Shown here one piece after another: positions 6,872 through 15,417 of a stretch of DNA of 36,986 nucleotides. The position numbers and the translations under genes were made by a program. Under the pieces are notes generated by a model. The model did no database searches. It saw only the letters and a list, made by a program, of their open reading frames with translations, and had not been told where the DNA came from. Source of the stretch: CAYXVB01 sp964467785. GTDB taxonomy: Bacteria > Bdellovibrionota > UBA1018. Each line of letters starts with the position of its first letter. The stretch's first letter is position 1. The stretch lies in NCBI GenBank assembly GCA_964467785.1, contig CAYXVB010000012.1, positions 1 to 36,986 of the forward strand, read 5' to 3'.

Positions 6872-7837
6872 ATGAGCACGCCCATTTTGGAACTCGAAAA
6901 GGTCAGTCAGGCATTCCGTTCCGGCTTCTGGATGAAGCGGGTCCAGGTGCTCGATGAGATTACCTTCAACGTACCGTCCCGATCCATTTTCGGTTTTCTC
7001 GGGGCGAATGGCGCAGGCAAGACTACTCTGATTCACCTGATGGTGGGATTGAGGCGTCCGCTGAGCGGTTCGGTTCGGGTGCAAGGGCGTGAGGCGGCGA
7101 GTCTAGAAGCCCGCGCCTCGATCGGCTATCTGCCCGAGCGCCCGTATTTTCACGATCACCTCACGGGCGAGAACATGTTGCGCTACTTCGGCGACCTCTC
7201 GGGCATGAGCCGATCCAAGATCCGCGACCGAATTCCCGAAGTCCTCGCCACCGTCGGCATGGGCCATGCCCGGCACACCGAGCTCAAGCGCTACTCCAAG
7301 GGAATGCTCCAGCGCATCGGCATCGCACAGGCGTTGCTTCATGACCCGGAGTTCCTGGTTCTCGACGAGCCGATGAGCGGCCTGGACCCGATGGGGCGCA
7401 AAGAGATCCGCGAACTGATCATCAAACTCGCGGCAGAAGGGCGCACTGTTTTCTTCAGCTCGCATGTCATTCCAGACGTCGAAGCGATCTGCGACCAGGT
7501 CGCGTTGATCCAGAAGGGCAAATTGATCGGATGTGGTCCTATCGGCAAGCTTCTCGCACAAGGCCCCTTGCAGACAGAAATCGCCTTCTCCGGGCTTCAT
7601 CCTGATAAAATGGCCGGCATACCCGAGATCCAATCCTTTCGGCAGATCCCCGATGCGATACGCGCGGTCGTGTCGGGCCAGGAAGCCGTTCAGTCCTCGT
7701 TGAAAACCCTCATGAGCGCCGGCGCCAATATCCTCTGGGTGTCACCCATCCGCCCTTCGCTCGAAAGTCTCTTCGGCATGCCTGTGGACGTTCCGGAAGG
7801 CGACCTGATCCGCAGGGAAGGAGAACGTCATGAATAA
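6872..7837 (+). CDS. pilH: ABC transporter ATP-binding protein, PilH/GldA-like
   Basis: A 321-aa ABC ATPase with all main motifs: Walker A GANGAGKT (44-51), signature YSKGMLQR (141-148), Walker B FLVLDEP (161-167), D-loop SGLD and switch His198. The usual Q-loop glutamine region reads YLPERPYF, as is common in the GldA/NosF-type branch of ABC-2 exporters. About 90 residues follow the ATPase core, also typical of this branch. It starts 24 nt after the PilG-like gene, with AGAAGG upstream, and overlaps the permease gene by 8 nt. The complex probably supports pilus biogenesis, inferred from the Myxococcus PilGHI precedent; what it moves is unknown. Confidence 0.85.
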   Translation: MSTPILELEKVSQAFRSGFWMKRVQVLDEITFNVPSRSIFGFLGANGAGKTTLIHLMVGLRRPLSGSVRVQGREAASLEARASIGYLPERPYFHDHLTGENMLRYFGDLSGMSRSKIRDRIPEVLATVGMGHARHTELKRYSKGMLQRIGIAQALLHDPEFLVLDEPMSGLDPMGRKEIRELIIKLAAEGRTVFFSSHVIPDVEAICDQVALIQKGKLIGCGPIGKLLAQGPLQTEIAFSGLHPDKMAGIPEIQSFRQIPDAIRAVVSGQEAVQSSLKTLMSAGANILWVSPIRPSLESLFGMPVDVPEGDLIRREGERHE

Positions 7838-8639
7838 GCTGTATCGGATTCCGTCATTTTGGCAGGTGATCCAAGCGGTAGGCCGCGTGACTTTCTGGGA
7901 GATCGTCCGGGACAAGGTTCTCTACAATGTTGGCCTCGCCGGCCTCATCATTTTTTCAGTGAGCTTCCTGGCCTCGCGCCTCAATGCGATCCAGCCCGAG
8001 CGCGTGACGGTGGACTTCGGAATGTCCGCGCTCTCCCTCTCGTGTCTTCTGATTGCCGTGCTCACGGGCGCCGGCATGCTCGCCAAGGAATTCGATCGCC
8101 GGACCGCCTATGTCGTGCTTTCGCATCCGATCACCCGGTTTCAATTCGTGGCCGGAAAGTATTTCGGCCTGATCACGGTGGTGACGCTCAATTGGTTCCT
8201 GCTCACGCTTCTCTATATCGGAATGCTCGCGACTCAGGCCGAGGACCTCAGTGTGTGGGTCTTTAACCCAACCTGGATCGCGGCTGTGGTCCTGACGCTT
8301 CTGCAGGGGCTGTTCATGGCCAGCATCACCGTATTGTTTTCGACTTTCACGACGACCTCGCTCACGGTGATCATGACCTTCGGACTCTATCTCATCGGCA
8401 GCAACAACACCGAGATCCGGAATGTGGCGCTCAAAATGGACTCGGCTGCCGGGCGGGCGCTTCTTGAAGGAGTTGCGGCGATCCTGCCCAACCTGGAGCA
8501 TTTCAACCTGGGTTACAAGGCCACGTACGCTCTTCCCGTAACTCCGCTCTGGTTCGCAGGTTCGTTGGCATACGGAATCCTCTATACCGCGCTCTGCCTA
8601 CTAGGCGCCGGGCTTCTGATCCGCGGTCGCGAAAGCTGA
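7830..8639 (+). CDS. pilI: ABC-2 type permease, PilI-like
   Basis: A 269-aa inner-membrane protein with about six hydrophobic segments (near residues 33-50, 68-85, 113-134, 148-170, 175-190 and 240-262). The motif EFDRRTAYVVLSHPITR after the second segment is the conserved cytoplasmic coupling region of ABC-2 permeases. The ribosome site GGAAGGAG lies inside the end of the ATPase gene, and the 8-nt overlap suggests translational coupling with it. It ends 6 nt short of the convergent 5'-nucleotidase gene. The PilI name rests on the gene order. Confidence 0.8.
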   Translation: MNKLYRIPSFWQVIQAVGRVTFWEIVRDKVLYNVGLAGLIIFSVSFLASRLNAIQPERVTVDFGMSALSLSCLLIAVLTGAGMLAKEFDRRTAYVVLSHPITRFQFVAGKYFGLITVVTLNWFLLTLLYIGMLATQAEDLSVWVFNPTWIAAVVLTLLQGLFMASITVLFSTFTTTSLTVIMTFGLYLIGSNNTEIRNVALKMDSAAGRALLEGVAAILPNLEHFNLGYKATYALPVTPLWFAGSLAYGILYTALCLLGAGLLIRGRES

Positions 8640-8645
8640 ATTTCG

Positions 8646-10238
8646 TCACTGCAGCAGGCTCGAGGCCTCCATCGACCAGGATGCCGGGGCCCGGATCCGT
8701 CCGCCCTGCGAGCGAATGCGATTCTCGATCGACGACCAGACCGGAATCCCGGTGTCACGAGGGCGGAAAAAGAGCGATAGCACGGTACTCAGCTCGAGCG
8801 CCCCGCGACCAATGCCTTCAGTGACGGCAAGCCGGTACTCACGAAGCGCGCGGAGTTTGCGTCCTTTGATTTTTACTCGGCGGAGCGCGATCCGGCCGTT
8901 GTTCGGATTTTTGATTCGGTCGTAGGTGACCCCAGCAGTCGTGAGATGCAGTCCAGAGTTTTCGGCCGTCTCGAGAACGTAGCGAATCAGCCAGCCCGGC
9001 GCCCGGATGGACCAGACGTTCCAGCCCGAGGCCTTGCGGGTGTCAAAGGTCCGCGGGTACATCGAGATCAAGTCCTCGCGGGTCACGAACCCCGCGGGCC
9101 GCGTGTTGCCAAAAAACTCCCCGACATCCAGCGCCAGGTCCGCGCTCGCGGTATCCATGATGGCGGTTGCGACGAATTCTCCCCAGGCCGTCGGCTGATT
9201 GAGCGGCTGTTCAAGAGGAATCTCCGAAAGCCCGATGACTTTGTAGAACCACTCCCTGCCGAAGCGATTCTCCAGCTCTCTGCGGGCCTGCGCGACCCGC
9301 CGATCGATACCAGCGTCGGTGCCTTGGTCCTTGAACACGGAGACCAGGCGGTAGGAGAGGACCTTGAGCGGCTGCCCCGGTTCCACGTCGACGACCAAGT
9401 CTCCCACGAGCTGGCCATGCTGTCCGGCCTGGACGATCGGCACCTGGCGGCCCACCCGGTTTCGCGCCGGAAACGGCGTTTCGAGCGTGGTGTGCGAGTG
9501 ACCGCCCACGATCATGTCCACGCCATCGACGACGCGGGCCAAGGCGATGTCGACCTGGAAACCCAGATGGCTCAATACAATGACAAAGTCATTTCGATTG
9601 CGTAGCGCGGGGATCTGGGAGCGCGCCTCGAAATCGGGGGGCGTCAAAGCGGCATTTTCTAAACGCCATTTATAAACCAACTCGTCGGTCAAAAGTCCCA
9701 GCACCGCGATCCGGGCGCCGGCGCGATTCAGTTCCACGTAAGGTTGGATGTGCTTGCGTAGGGCTGGAACCCGGGCCTGCGGGTCGACCTCGAGGTTAGC
9801 CGAGAGAAAAGGGGTAGTGGGCCTCACCGAGGAGAGGATCTTGTCCATCTGACGAAGCCCGATCAGGAAATCGTGATTGCCGATGGCCACGGCGTCGTAG
9901 CCCATTTGATCCATGATCGACCAGGAGGTGCGTCCTTCGTCGGCAAAGAAGAAGCTATTTCCTTCCGAAAAGTCCCCGGCGTCCAACACCAGCGTATCCA
10001 TGCCCTGATCGCGGGCATCGGCCTTGAGCCGATCGATAGTCGCCTTGACCGCGGCATAGCCTCCGCGCCCGGGAGCATCCGCCTCCTCAAAGAACGAGTG
10101 CAGGTCATTGGTATGGATGACTTTCAGGGGTCTGGCCTCGGCGGGGAATTGAGCCCCCCAAAAGCCAACCACCCAGGTCACGACCGCCAACAAGCGGCGC
10201 GCCGCCGGGGCACCGCCAAGAAATACTCCGATTCGCAT
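8646..10238 (-). CDS. Periplasmic 5'-nucleotidase (UshA/metallophosphoesterase family)
   Basis: Two-domain 5'-nucleotidase/phosphodiesterase of 530 aa, near the length of UshA. After a signal peptide (to about residue 36, PAEA) the five metallophosphoesterase blocks follow: IHTNDLH (Asp45, His47), LDAGDF (Asp89), GNHDF (Asn121, His122), LSHLG (His224) and GGHSHT (His247, His249). These bind the two metal ions. The C-terminal half fits the 5'-nucleotidase substrate-recognition domain. The likely role is dephosphorylating nucleotides in the periplasm for salvage; the exact substrate is not determined. An 11-bp inverted repeat brackets its ribosome site and start codon. Confidence 0.9.
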   Translation of the reverse strand: MRIGVFLGGAPAARRLLAVVTWVVGFWGAQFPAEARPLKVIHTNDLHSFFEEADAPGRGGYAAVKATIDRLKADARDQGMDTLVLDAGDFSEGNSFFFADEGRTSWSIMDQMGYDAVAIGNHDFLIGLRQMDKILSSVRPTTPFLSANLEVDPQARVPALRKHIQPYVELNRAGARIAVLGLLTDELVYKWRLENAALTPPDFEARSQIPALRNRNDFVIVLSHLGFQVDIALARVVDGVDMIVGGHSHTTLETPFPARNRVGRQVPIVQAGQHGQLVGDLVVDVEPGQPLKVLSYRLVSVFKDQGTDAGIDRRVAQARRELENRFGREWFYKVIGLSEIPLEQPLNQPTAWGEFVATAIMDTASADLALDVGEFFGNTRPAGFVTREDLISMYPRTFDTRKASGWNVWSIRAPGWLIRYVLETAENSGLHLTTAGVTYDRIKNPNNGRIALRRVKIKGRKLRALREYRLAVTEGIGRGALELSTVLSLFFRPRDTGIPVWSSIENRIRSQGGRIRAPASWSMEASSLLQ

Positions 10239-10260
10239 ATATCCCTGGTATCGGAGTATT
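10222..10260 (-). promoter_or_regulatory. Inverted repeat bracketing the 5'-nucleotidase start codon
   Basis: Perfect 11-nt arms (aatactccgat at 10222-10232, atcggagtatt at 10250-10260) flank 17 nt that contain both the start codon (10238-10236) and the CAGGGA ribosome site. In mRNA the initiation region would sit in the loop of a hairpin; in DNA it could be an operator. Function is inferred. Confidence 0.45.
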
Positions 10261-10269
10261 TTGGTCGGT

Positions 10270-10281
10270 CTTAAATTTAAG
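10270..10281. promoter_or_regulatory. 12-bp perfect palindrome upstream of the 5'-nucleotidase gene
   Basis: CTTAAATTTAAG reads the same on both strands and lies 32 nt upstream of the start codon, where promoter elements are expected. It could be a dimeric regulator site or simply AT-rich promoter sequence. Confidence 0.25.
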
Positions 10282-10306
10282 TCATATTGCTATGCGGCAA
10301 CCGAAG

Positions 10307-10846
10307 TTAACCGACCCGGTTTTCAATGGCCGGGGCCGAAACACTGAACTTCAGTGGATCCTGAGAGATCACGACCGTACCGTCAGGCTCCTCAACAATC
10401 AAATGGGCCTGATAGTGGACGACTTTGCCGCCCGAGGCGAGCAGTCCGAGCTGATCGGAAGTCAGGCTGCCACGCCAAAGGTTGCCCCCGATGTTCTGCA
10501 TCTCGATTTCGACGGGCGCGCCATCGACACGAAGTCGCACATCGGTTTCGTCCGCCATGGGCGTACGGACTTCGGCAAGAAATTGATGGGCTGTTCGCTG
10601 CTGCATGAAGGAATCCACCGAGATCGTCTCCGGTAAACTCTTTTGCGAAGAGATGACCTGCTGCTGGGAGGTCTGTTGGACCGAAGCCTGGCTTGGCGGC
10701 TGACCTGCGGGGGTGGCTTTGCCATTCTTGGAGGCGGAAGCGCACCCGAATAGCGTCGCGGTCAAAGCCAGCGACATAGGAATCAAAATGGTTTTAGCGC
10801 ACGAAGATTGCCGGTTTTTTCTGGGGACTTGCATGGATTTTGTCAT
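10307..10846 (-). CDS. Lipoprotein of unknown function (179 aa)
   Basis: From the ATG at 10846 the signal peptide ends in the lipobox Leu-Phe-Gly-Cys (Cys35). A Gln/Ser/Pro-rich linker follows, then a domain of about 100 residues with beta-strand character (VRLRVDGAPVEIEMQ, HYQAHLIVEEPDGTVVI). The pattern suggests an Ig-like or macroglobulin-like sandwich, but I cannot name a family. No candidate start (10915, 10846, 10834) has a clear ribosome site; 10846 gives a normal lipoprotein signal. The upstream 10920-10960 is AT-rich, with a GATAAT minus-10-like element at 10938-10933 and a TTATTTAAATAA palindrome (10945-10956). Confidence 0.65.
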   Translation of the reverse strand: MTKSMQVPRKNRQSSCAKTILIPMSLALTATLFGCASASKNGKATPAGQPPSQASVQQTSQQQVISSQKSLPETISVDSFMQQRTAHQFLAEVRTPMADETDVRLRVDGAPVEIEMQNIGGNLWRGSLTSDQLGLLASGGKVVHYQAHLIVEEPDGTVVISQDPLKFSVSAPAIENRVG

Positions 10847-10980
10847 GATGTGGCTTAAAGACTGCAACTCCGGGACCGGCCGCGTACCGAGCAAAAGCTG
10901 CCCGCAAACCCTCATCGGTTGACATAATGTTTATTATCAGACTTTTATTTAAATAATTAGGACAACCGGACAAACCCCGT

Positions 10981-11886
10981 TTAAAGCCGCTTCAGGTACC
11001 AGAACCAGACCGCCTGAGTGGCCTCCACGGCGGCTCGCAGCCGGGCGCGCTTGTATCGAACAAAGACTGCCGCGTCGATCTCGACCCGGTCGCCGCGATA
11101 CCAAAACGAGGTCTCGCCAAAGGAATTACCAAACGCGCCATAATCGCCAAAGACCGGGCCTTCGGCGTCTTTCCAAAATGCCTGTTTCCAGCGTGTCGTC
11201 CGCGCCATGCCGGCCCGCCGGTATGGTACGGCCTCATCCAAAGTGGCCAGCGTACCCAGCGCGGTGCCTTTGAGAATGTCCAAAAGCGACTCCGCTCGAA
11301 GCGTCCGAGCTTGGATTTCCAAAAGGTTCCGGCAGTCCGGAGTCGCTTCGCGCGCGCCGGGTTCGCTCGGTTCTCGGATCGCCACTTCAAGGCTCTCAAA
11401 GCCGTCAGTCAGCCAATGCGATACCGGGACCACATGGACCGGTGCCGCGGAATCCTGGATGTGATGAATCACTCGCCCTAGGAGCTCGGCCCGCAAATCC
11501 TCCGGGACCGCGCGGCCTTGTCGAAGCGCCGCCTCGGACTCCAGAACCGTCGCCGACGAATCCGCCCGGCGCATCTCGATCTCCTTGAGCGGATGATAAT
11601 AATGCGAGTAATACGACCATTTGCGGACCAGGTCCAGGTCCTCATCGATGTCGCCTTGAATCACAGATTCAAAGAATGCCGTCGAAGCCGTATCGGGATC
11701 CGATGGGATCGCACCACAGCGTTCCAGCTCGTCCAGAGCCACGCGCGTGATCCGTTCGTGGTCGGAGATTCGAAACGCATGAGCGTCCCGAGGGGCGATC
11801 CAATCCGTCATCATCAACATCAACATCAACAGCGCCAAATTCGGGCCTGAAATTCTGGACATCGACATCGGCCGGCATACAATCAT
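10981..11886 (-). CDS. Secreted zinc-dependent phospholipase C/P1 nuclease-like protein
   Basis: The signal peptide has a Met/Leu-rich core and an Ala-His-Ala end, followed by FRISDHERI. The mature protein has the helical zinc-site pattern of the phospholipase C/P1-nuclease fold: DHERIT near the N-terminus, SHYYHP, and a central HHIQDSAAPVH (His141, His142, Asp145, His151). The equivalent HxxxD/PxH residues hold three zinc ions in PF00882-type enzymes. The substrate (phospholipid or nucleic acid) is not clear, and the N-terminal Trp of classical enzymes is absent. The frame has a TTG at 11895, ATG at 11886 and ATGs at 11868 and 11862; no clear ribosome site decides between them. Confidence 0.6.
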   Translation of the reverse strand: MIVCRPMSMSRISGPNLALLMLMLMMTDWIAPRDAHAFRISDHERITRVALDELERCGAIPSDPDTASTAFFESVIQGDIDEDLDLVRKWSYYSHYYHPLKEIEMRRADSSATVLESEAALRQGRAVPEDLRAELLGRVIHHIQDSAAPVHVVPVSHWLTDGFESLEVAIREPSEPGAREATPDCRNLLEIQARTLRAESLLDILKGTALGTLATLDEAVPYRRAGMARTTRWKQAFWKDAEGPVFGDYGAFGNSFGETSFWYRGDRVEIDAAVFVRYKRARLRAAVEATQAVWFWYLKRL

Positions 11887-12028
11887 TTGAGACAAAATTG
11901 GTCAAGAATTGGGATTGTTATTGATAAGCCAACGAAAACAAAAGGCTTTATGTCAACCCTTGGGCCACTCCCCTGCCCTGGGCCGGCAATTTTTGCCGCA
12001 CAAGGCAATAAGAGGGGATGCTACTCGC

Positions 12029-13240
12029 TTAGAACTGATAGGGATCCGTCTGTCCATGCGGACGCACTTTCTTCACCGGTTTGCGAAGCGAAAACGCATA
12101 GAGGTTTCCGCCCCCCGAAAGCGCATAAATCCGCTGTTGATTGGCGTCGTAGGCTGGACTCCCCGAAAAGCCGCTGCCATAGCCCGCATTGAAGCGATAC
12201 AACCCCTTCCCTGTTAGCTTATCGACGACATAGAGGTACTGCTGGCTGGAGCCGACGATCAGATATTTCTCGGTCAGAACGATCTGCGTCGGGGTGCCGC
12301 CGTCGAGCTCGAATTTCCAGAGCATCTTGGCGTTGTCCCGCTGGATCGCATGCACGGCGCCTTCAGACGAAGGCATGAAGATCCGATCGCCTTCGACCGC
12401 CACCGTCTTGCTGCCCCCAGCGTCATAGCGCCACACCCCGTTTCCGTTGTCGCGCTTGAGCGCATAAAGGGCGCCATCATACGAGGGTACGTAAAGAAGT
12501 CCCTGATCCAATACCGGGTGCGCGTCGACATCTGTGAACTTGGAGCCCGTATGAAGTTTGCGCTCCCACTTGAGCTGACCGTCCTGCTCATTGAGCGCGA
12601 CTAGATAACCATCGCTCAGGCCCGTCAGAACTTCGCCGTTGTCCACCAACGGTGACGATGCGCCCTGAATCGTGGCTTGGCCAGCGGACCGCCGGCGATA
12701 GTGCCAGAGCCATTTACCGGTTCCGGCATCCAGAGCTACGACCGTATCATCGGACGTTGTGACAAACACTCGGCCGCCAGAAAGCGCAGGACGGGAGACC
12801 GAAGGATTGCGAAGCTCATATCGCCAATTCACCTGCCCGGTCTCCGCGTTGACCGAGTAAAAGAATCCGTCGCCACCGCCAAAATAAACGTTGCCCTGAC
12901 CAAGCGCCAGTTCGCTCACCACGCCATTACGGACGGCAAGGCTCCAGCGCTGCTGATTCATCAGCGGATAGATCGAGGTCAACCCCACGCTTCGGTTTCC
13001 GAAGATCAGTGTGTTTTCGTGGAAGACCGGGCTGGAGTACTCCGTGCCGTGGTCGCCCGCCTCGCGCACCTCAGCGTGCGTCGACAGCGTCCAGCGGCGC
13101 ACCAGCACTGCCGGGTCGTCGGCGAGATCTTTGTGGATGTTCCGTCCCGTGCATCCCGAGCCTGTGAGCGCGACAGCACCCACAAGTCCGAACAGGACCT
13201 TATTGAAGACGGGCTTTGAGGCTTTCGGCAGTCTTTGCAT
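12029..13240 (-). CDS. bamB: Outer-membrane protein assembly factor BamB
   Basis: Lipoprotein subunit of the BAM complex, which folds beta-barrels into the outer membrane. From the ATG at 13240 the signal ends at a Gly-Ser-Gly-Cys lipobox (Cys30). The rest is an eight-bladed PQQ-type propeller, visible as repeated units of the form 'VYFGGGDGFFYSVNAETGQVNWRYE', 'VTTSDDTVVALDAGTGKWLWHY', 'TGLSDGYLVALNEQDGQLKWE' and so on. The length fits the family. The frame opens at 13276, but the later ATG gives a normal signal and still overlaps the end of the yfgM-like gene by 41 nt, suggesting coupling. yfgM-bamB adjacency is also found in Escherichia coli. Confidence 0.88.
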   Translation of the reverse strand: MQRLPKASKPVFNKVLFGLVGAVALTGSGCTGRNIHKDLADDPAVLVRRWTLSTHAEVREAGDHGTEYSSPVFHENTLIFGNRSVGLTSIYPLMNQQRWSLAVRNGVVSELALGQGNVYFGGGDGFFYSVNAETGQVNWRYELRNPSVSRPALSGGRVFVTTSDDTVVALDAGTGKWLWHYRRRSAGQATIQGASSPLVDNGEVLTGLSDGYLVALNEQDGQLKWERKLHTGSKFTDVDAHPVLDQGLLYVPSYDGALYALKRDNGNGVWRYDAGGSKTVAVEGDRIFMPSSEGAVHAIQRDNAKMLWKFELDGGTPTQIVLTEKYLIVGSSQQYLYVVDKLTGKGLYRFNAGYGSGFSGSPAYDANQQRIYALSGGGNLYAFSLRKPVKKVRPHGQTDPYQF

Positions 13241-14027
13241 ATTCACTCGTGGGCATCTGGGAAAGGATCTGATCATAAACGGCGCGGGCTTTGGCTATAT
13301 CCTTGAGCAGCTCATGACTGCGGGCCTGAGCCAACATCAGCTCGCCTTGGATCGCTTGAGAGTCTTTGACGATCGCCAGCGCCTTGCCGTAAGCGTCGAG
13401 CGCTTCGGCAAACTTGCCTGCGTTTTCAAAGGAGTGCCCTTGGGCCGAGTAAGCCATGGCCTTTTCCTGAGACGTCGGGGCCGAAGCCACCGCGCTGCCA
13501 AAGGTTTGTGCCGCGCGAACTGAGTCCCCGTGCTCAAAATAAAGATTGCCGAGCACGAGCTTCGCTTCGTACGCCGCGCGCGTGTTCGCATACGGACCGG
13601 AGGCCAGCGCCTGGAGTTCCTTCACCGACTTAGGAAGCTTGGCGTCCACGTCAAAGCGGTCGAATCGAACACTCTCTTCGCTCACAGGAGCGACATCCTT
13701 GGCGTCTTTTTTCGCGTCTGGTTTCGCGTCTTTCTTGGCGCCTGCTAAAGGATTGCTTGCTTTAGCCTGAGCCACGGCCTTGAGCTCCTCGGATAGCGTC
13801 TTGCGCGCCAGGAAAAGTTGGTTGTAGGCCAATTCGGACTGCGAATCATTGCGCGAGGAGAGCCAAAATCCGGCCGCGCCTACAGCGAGCACCGTAACCG
13901 TTAGACCGATGGTCGCGCCGCGATTCTTGGAAATCGCGTCAAAGATTTGGTGAATCCAACCTATGCCATCGGACTGGGCATGCGGGTGAACGTTCAAGTG
14001 CGGGGTTTCTGGCGTCGTAGAGGACAT
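13200..14027 (-). CDS. YfgM-like membrane-anchored TPR protein
   Basis: A 275-aa protein with a cytoplasmic N-terminus, one membrane segment (about residues 39-57), a Lys/Ala/Asp-rich low-complexity stretch (about 95-115) and C-terminal tetratricopeptide-type helices (AAYEAKLVLGNLYFEHGD, AMAYSAQGHSFENAGKFAEAL). YfgM in gamma-proteobacteria is a single-span TPR protein tied to the SecYEG translocon and periplasmic chaperones, and its gene precedes bamB, as here. The assignment rests on architecture plus this context. The low-complexity insert is unusual. It is divergent from the barrel gene at 14094, with only 66 nt between them. Confidence 0.7.
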   Translation of the reverse strand: MSSTTPETPHLNVHPHAQSDGIGWIHQIFDAISKNRGATIGLTVTVLAVGAAGFWLSSRNDSQSELAYNQLFLARKTLSEELKAVAQAKASNPLAGAKKDAKPDAKKDAKDVAPVSEESVRFDRFDVDAKLPKSVKELQALASGPYANTRAAYEAKLVLGNLYFEHGDSVRAAQTFGSAVASAPTSQEKAMAYSAQGHSFENAGKFAEALDAYGKALAIVKDSQAIQGELMLAQARSHELLKDIAKARAVYDQILSQMPTSEYAKTAESLKARLQ

Positions 14028-14093
14028 AACTTATTGTTTAGAGGACTCTAGAGGGGTTGTCAAAAGCAAAGCCCACGGTTACCCTGAACTCAG

Positions 14094-14621
14094 ATGATAC
14101 TGAAACCCCGGCCCATGCTGCTAGTTGCCATCGTTCGATTTGCAGGACTGGCGGCAGTCGCCCTGACCGCTTTCGCTTTCCCTCGTTTCGCCGCAGCGCG
14201 AGAAATGCAGGGACGGGTCGGACTGGGCTACAATAGCGAATTCCAAAACTCGACAACCACCCAGCGCGTGCCCGCCGTGAGTCTCAAGTACGGTCTCACT
14301 CGCGACATCGCCGTCGAAGGACTTTTCGGGATCGCCTCCACGAGTCCGGCCAATACGATTATCGGCGCCAAGTTCTTCAAGAACCTACTCTATGAAACGA
14401 ACCTCACTTACTACTTCATGCTCGGCGGCGGTATTCTTAGCGCCAGCGGCAATTCGGGCGGGCAGTTTCTCGGAGGGTTCGGCGTGGAGTTCTTCGTCCC
14501 GGGCCTCGAGAGCTTGGGCTTTTCATTCGAAGTGGGTGCCTCCATCGACACGCTGAGCGGAATGACCGTTCGAACCCTGGGAGCGAGCTTCCTTGACGCC
14601 GGAATGCATTTCTACTTCTAA
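14094..14621 (+). CDS. Predicted outer-membrane beta-barrel protein (175 aa)
   Basis: A signal peptide ends near FAAAR; the mature part is glycine-rich, alternates hydrophobic and polar residues, and ends in the outer-membrane signature MHFYF. The family is not recognised; the size fits an eight-stranded barrel. ATGs at 14094 and 14115 are both possible and neither has a clear ribosome site. The next gene overlaps the 3' end by 29 nt, or follows closely if the later GTG is used, so the two form a pair. It lies between the yfgM-bamB genes and der. Confidence 0.7.
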   Translation: MILKPRPMLLVAIVRFAGLAAVALTAFAFPRFAAAREMQGRVGLGYNSEFQNSTTTQRVPAVSLKYGLTRDIAVEGLFGIASTSPANTIIGAKFFKNLLYETNLTYYFMLGGGILSASGNSGGQFLGGFGVEFFVPGLESLGFSFEVGASIDTLSGMTVRTLGASFLDAGMHFYF

Positions 14622-15417
14622 GTCCTCGCGAACCGCGAAATCGACCGAGCAAGTGGGCCAGGACGCCCCTCTCCTTCGCTCCGGTTTCGCCGGCCTATCT
14701 CGTGGATTACTCTGGGGCTCACTCCTTGCGCTCAACGTCACGGTCGCGCTCGCGGACCCCAAAGCTGGCCCCCCTAAGGAAGAGGATTTTTCCGACACCC
14801 CGTTCACCGAGTACGGCGAGTTCAACGAGGAAGCCGAAGAAGCTGCCGAAACCAAGTTCTTTCAATACGGCCGATTCTTCGGTGTGGGCCTCGGTTTGGG
14901 CTCGCAAGGCGCGCTCGGCAACCGTGGGGGGCTTTGGCAGGGCGGATTTCCGGCCGTTGACCTCAAGGTTCATTACTGGTTCGACTTCCAGCTCGCCATG
15001 GACCTTAATATCGCCGTGGCCAATCAGTTCTACGAGTCCACCAGCCTGGGCCATGTTGACACGACGCTGCTCCGACTAGGCCTCGACCTCCGCTATTACT
15101 TCGACACGCATAACATGTCGGCCCCGATCAGCGCCGCGAGTCCGTACCTGCACGGAGGCATCGGCAACTACAGCAAGACGGAGTACTCCCATAAGCAAGG
15201 CACGACCGATAATGACTCGGCCTTCGGCTTCTCGTTCGGTGGCGGCCTGGAGTTCGCCATCTCGCCCCGCAAGTCCTACTTCCAGCTCGAAGCCAAGGGC
15301 CACCTGGTGACTTTCAAAGACACCTATTCGACTGCTTACAGCGGCTCACCCTACAGCCTGCCCGACCTGAGCGGCTTGATCTACACAGTCACCGGCAGCG
15401 TCATGTTTACCTGGTAA
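14593..15417 (+). CDS. Predicted outer-membrane beta-barrel protein (274 aa)
   Basis: A hydrophobic signal segment (SRGLLWGSLLALNVTVALA) is followed by an acidic linker (EEAEEAAETK) and a barrel-like domain with many Tyr/Phe/Gly residues, ending SVMFTW. It looks like a 10-12-stranded outer-membrane protein; the family is unknown. The start is uncertain: TTG at 14593 has a GGAGCGAG just upstream but overlaps the previous gene by 29 nt and gives a long N-region; GTG at 14653 gives a tighter signal peptide without a good ribosome site. It is convergent with der, and the 110-nt gap contains a short duplication (ggtaacaaa twice at the stop codon). Confidence 0.7.
   Translation: MTPECISTSKSSRTAKSTEQVGQDAPLLRSGFAGLSRGLLWGSLLALNVTVALADPKAGPPKEEDFSDTPFTEYGEFNEEAEEAAETKFFQYGRFFGVGLGLGSQGALGNRGGLWQGGFPAVDLKVHYWFDFQLAMDLNIAVANQFYESTSLGHVDTTLLRLGLDLRYYFDTHNMSAPISAASPYLHGGIGNYSKTEYSHKQGTTDNDSAFGFSFGGGLEFAISPRKSYFQLEAKGHLVTFKDTYSTAYSGSPYSLPDLSGLIYTVTGSVMFTW

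Noticed and set aside
11812..11835. Short cat/aac-type repeat (catcatcaacatcaacatcaac)
   Set aside because: It encodes the Met/Leu-rich hydrophobic core of the phospholipase C-like signal peptide (MLMLMM); no need for a separate repeat function.
11886..12028. TTGACA-containing promoter for the phospholipase C-like gene
   Set aside because: A perfect TTGACA exists on the minus strand near 11950, but no minus-10 element at a usable distance was found.
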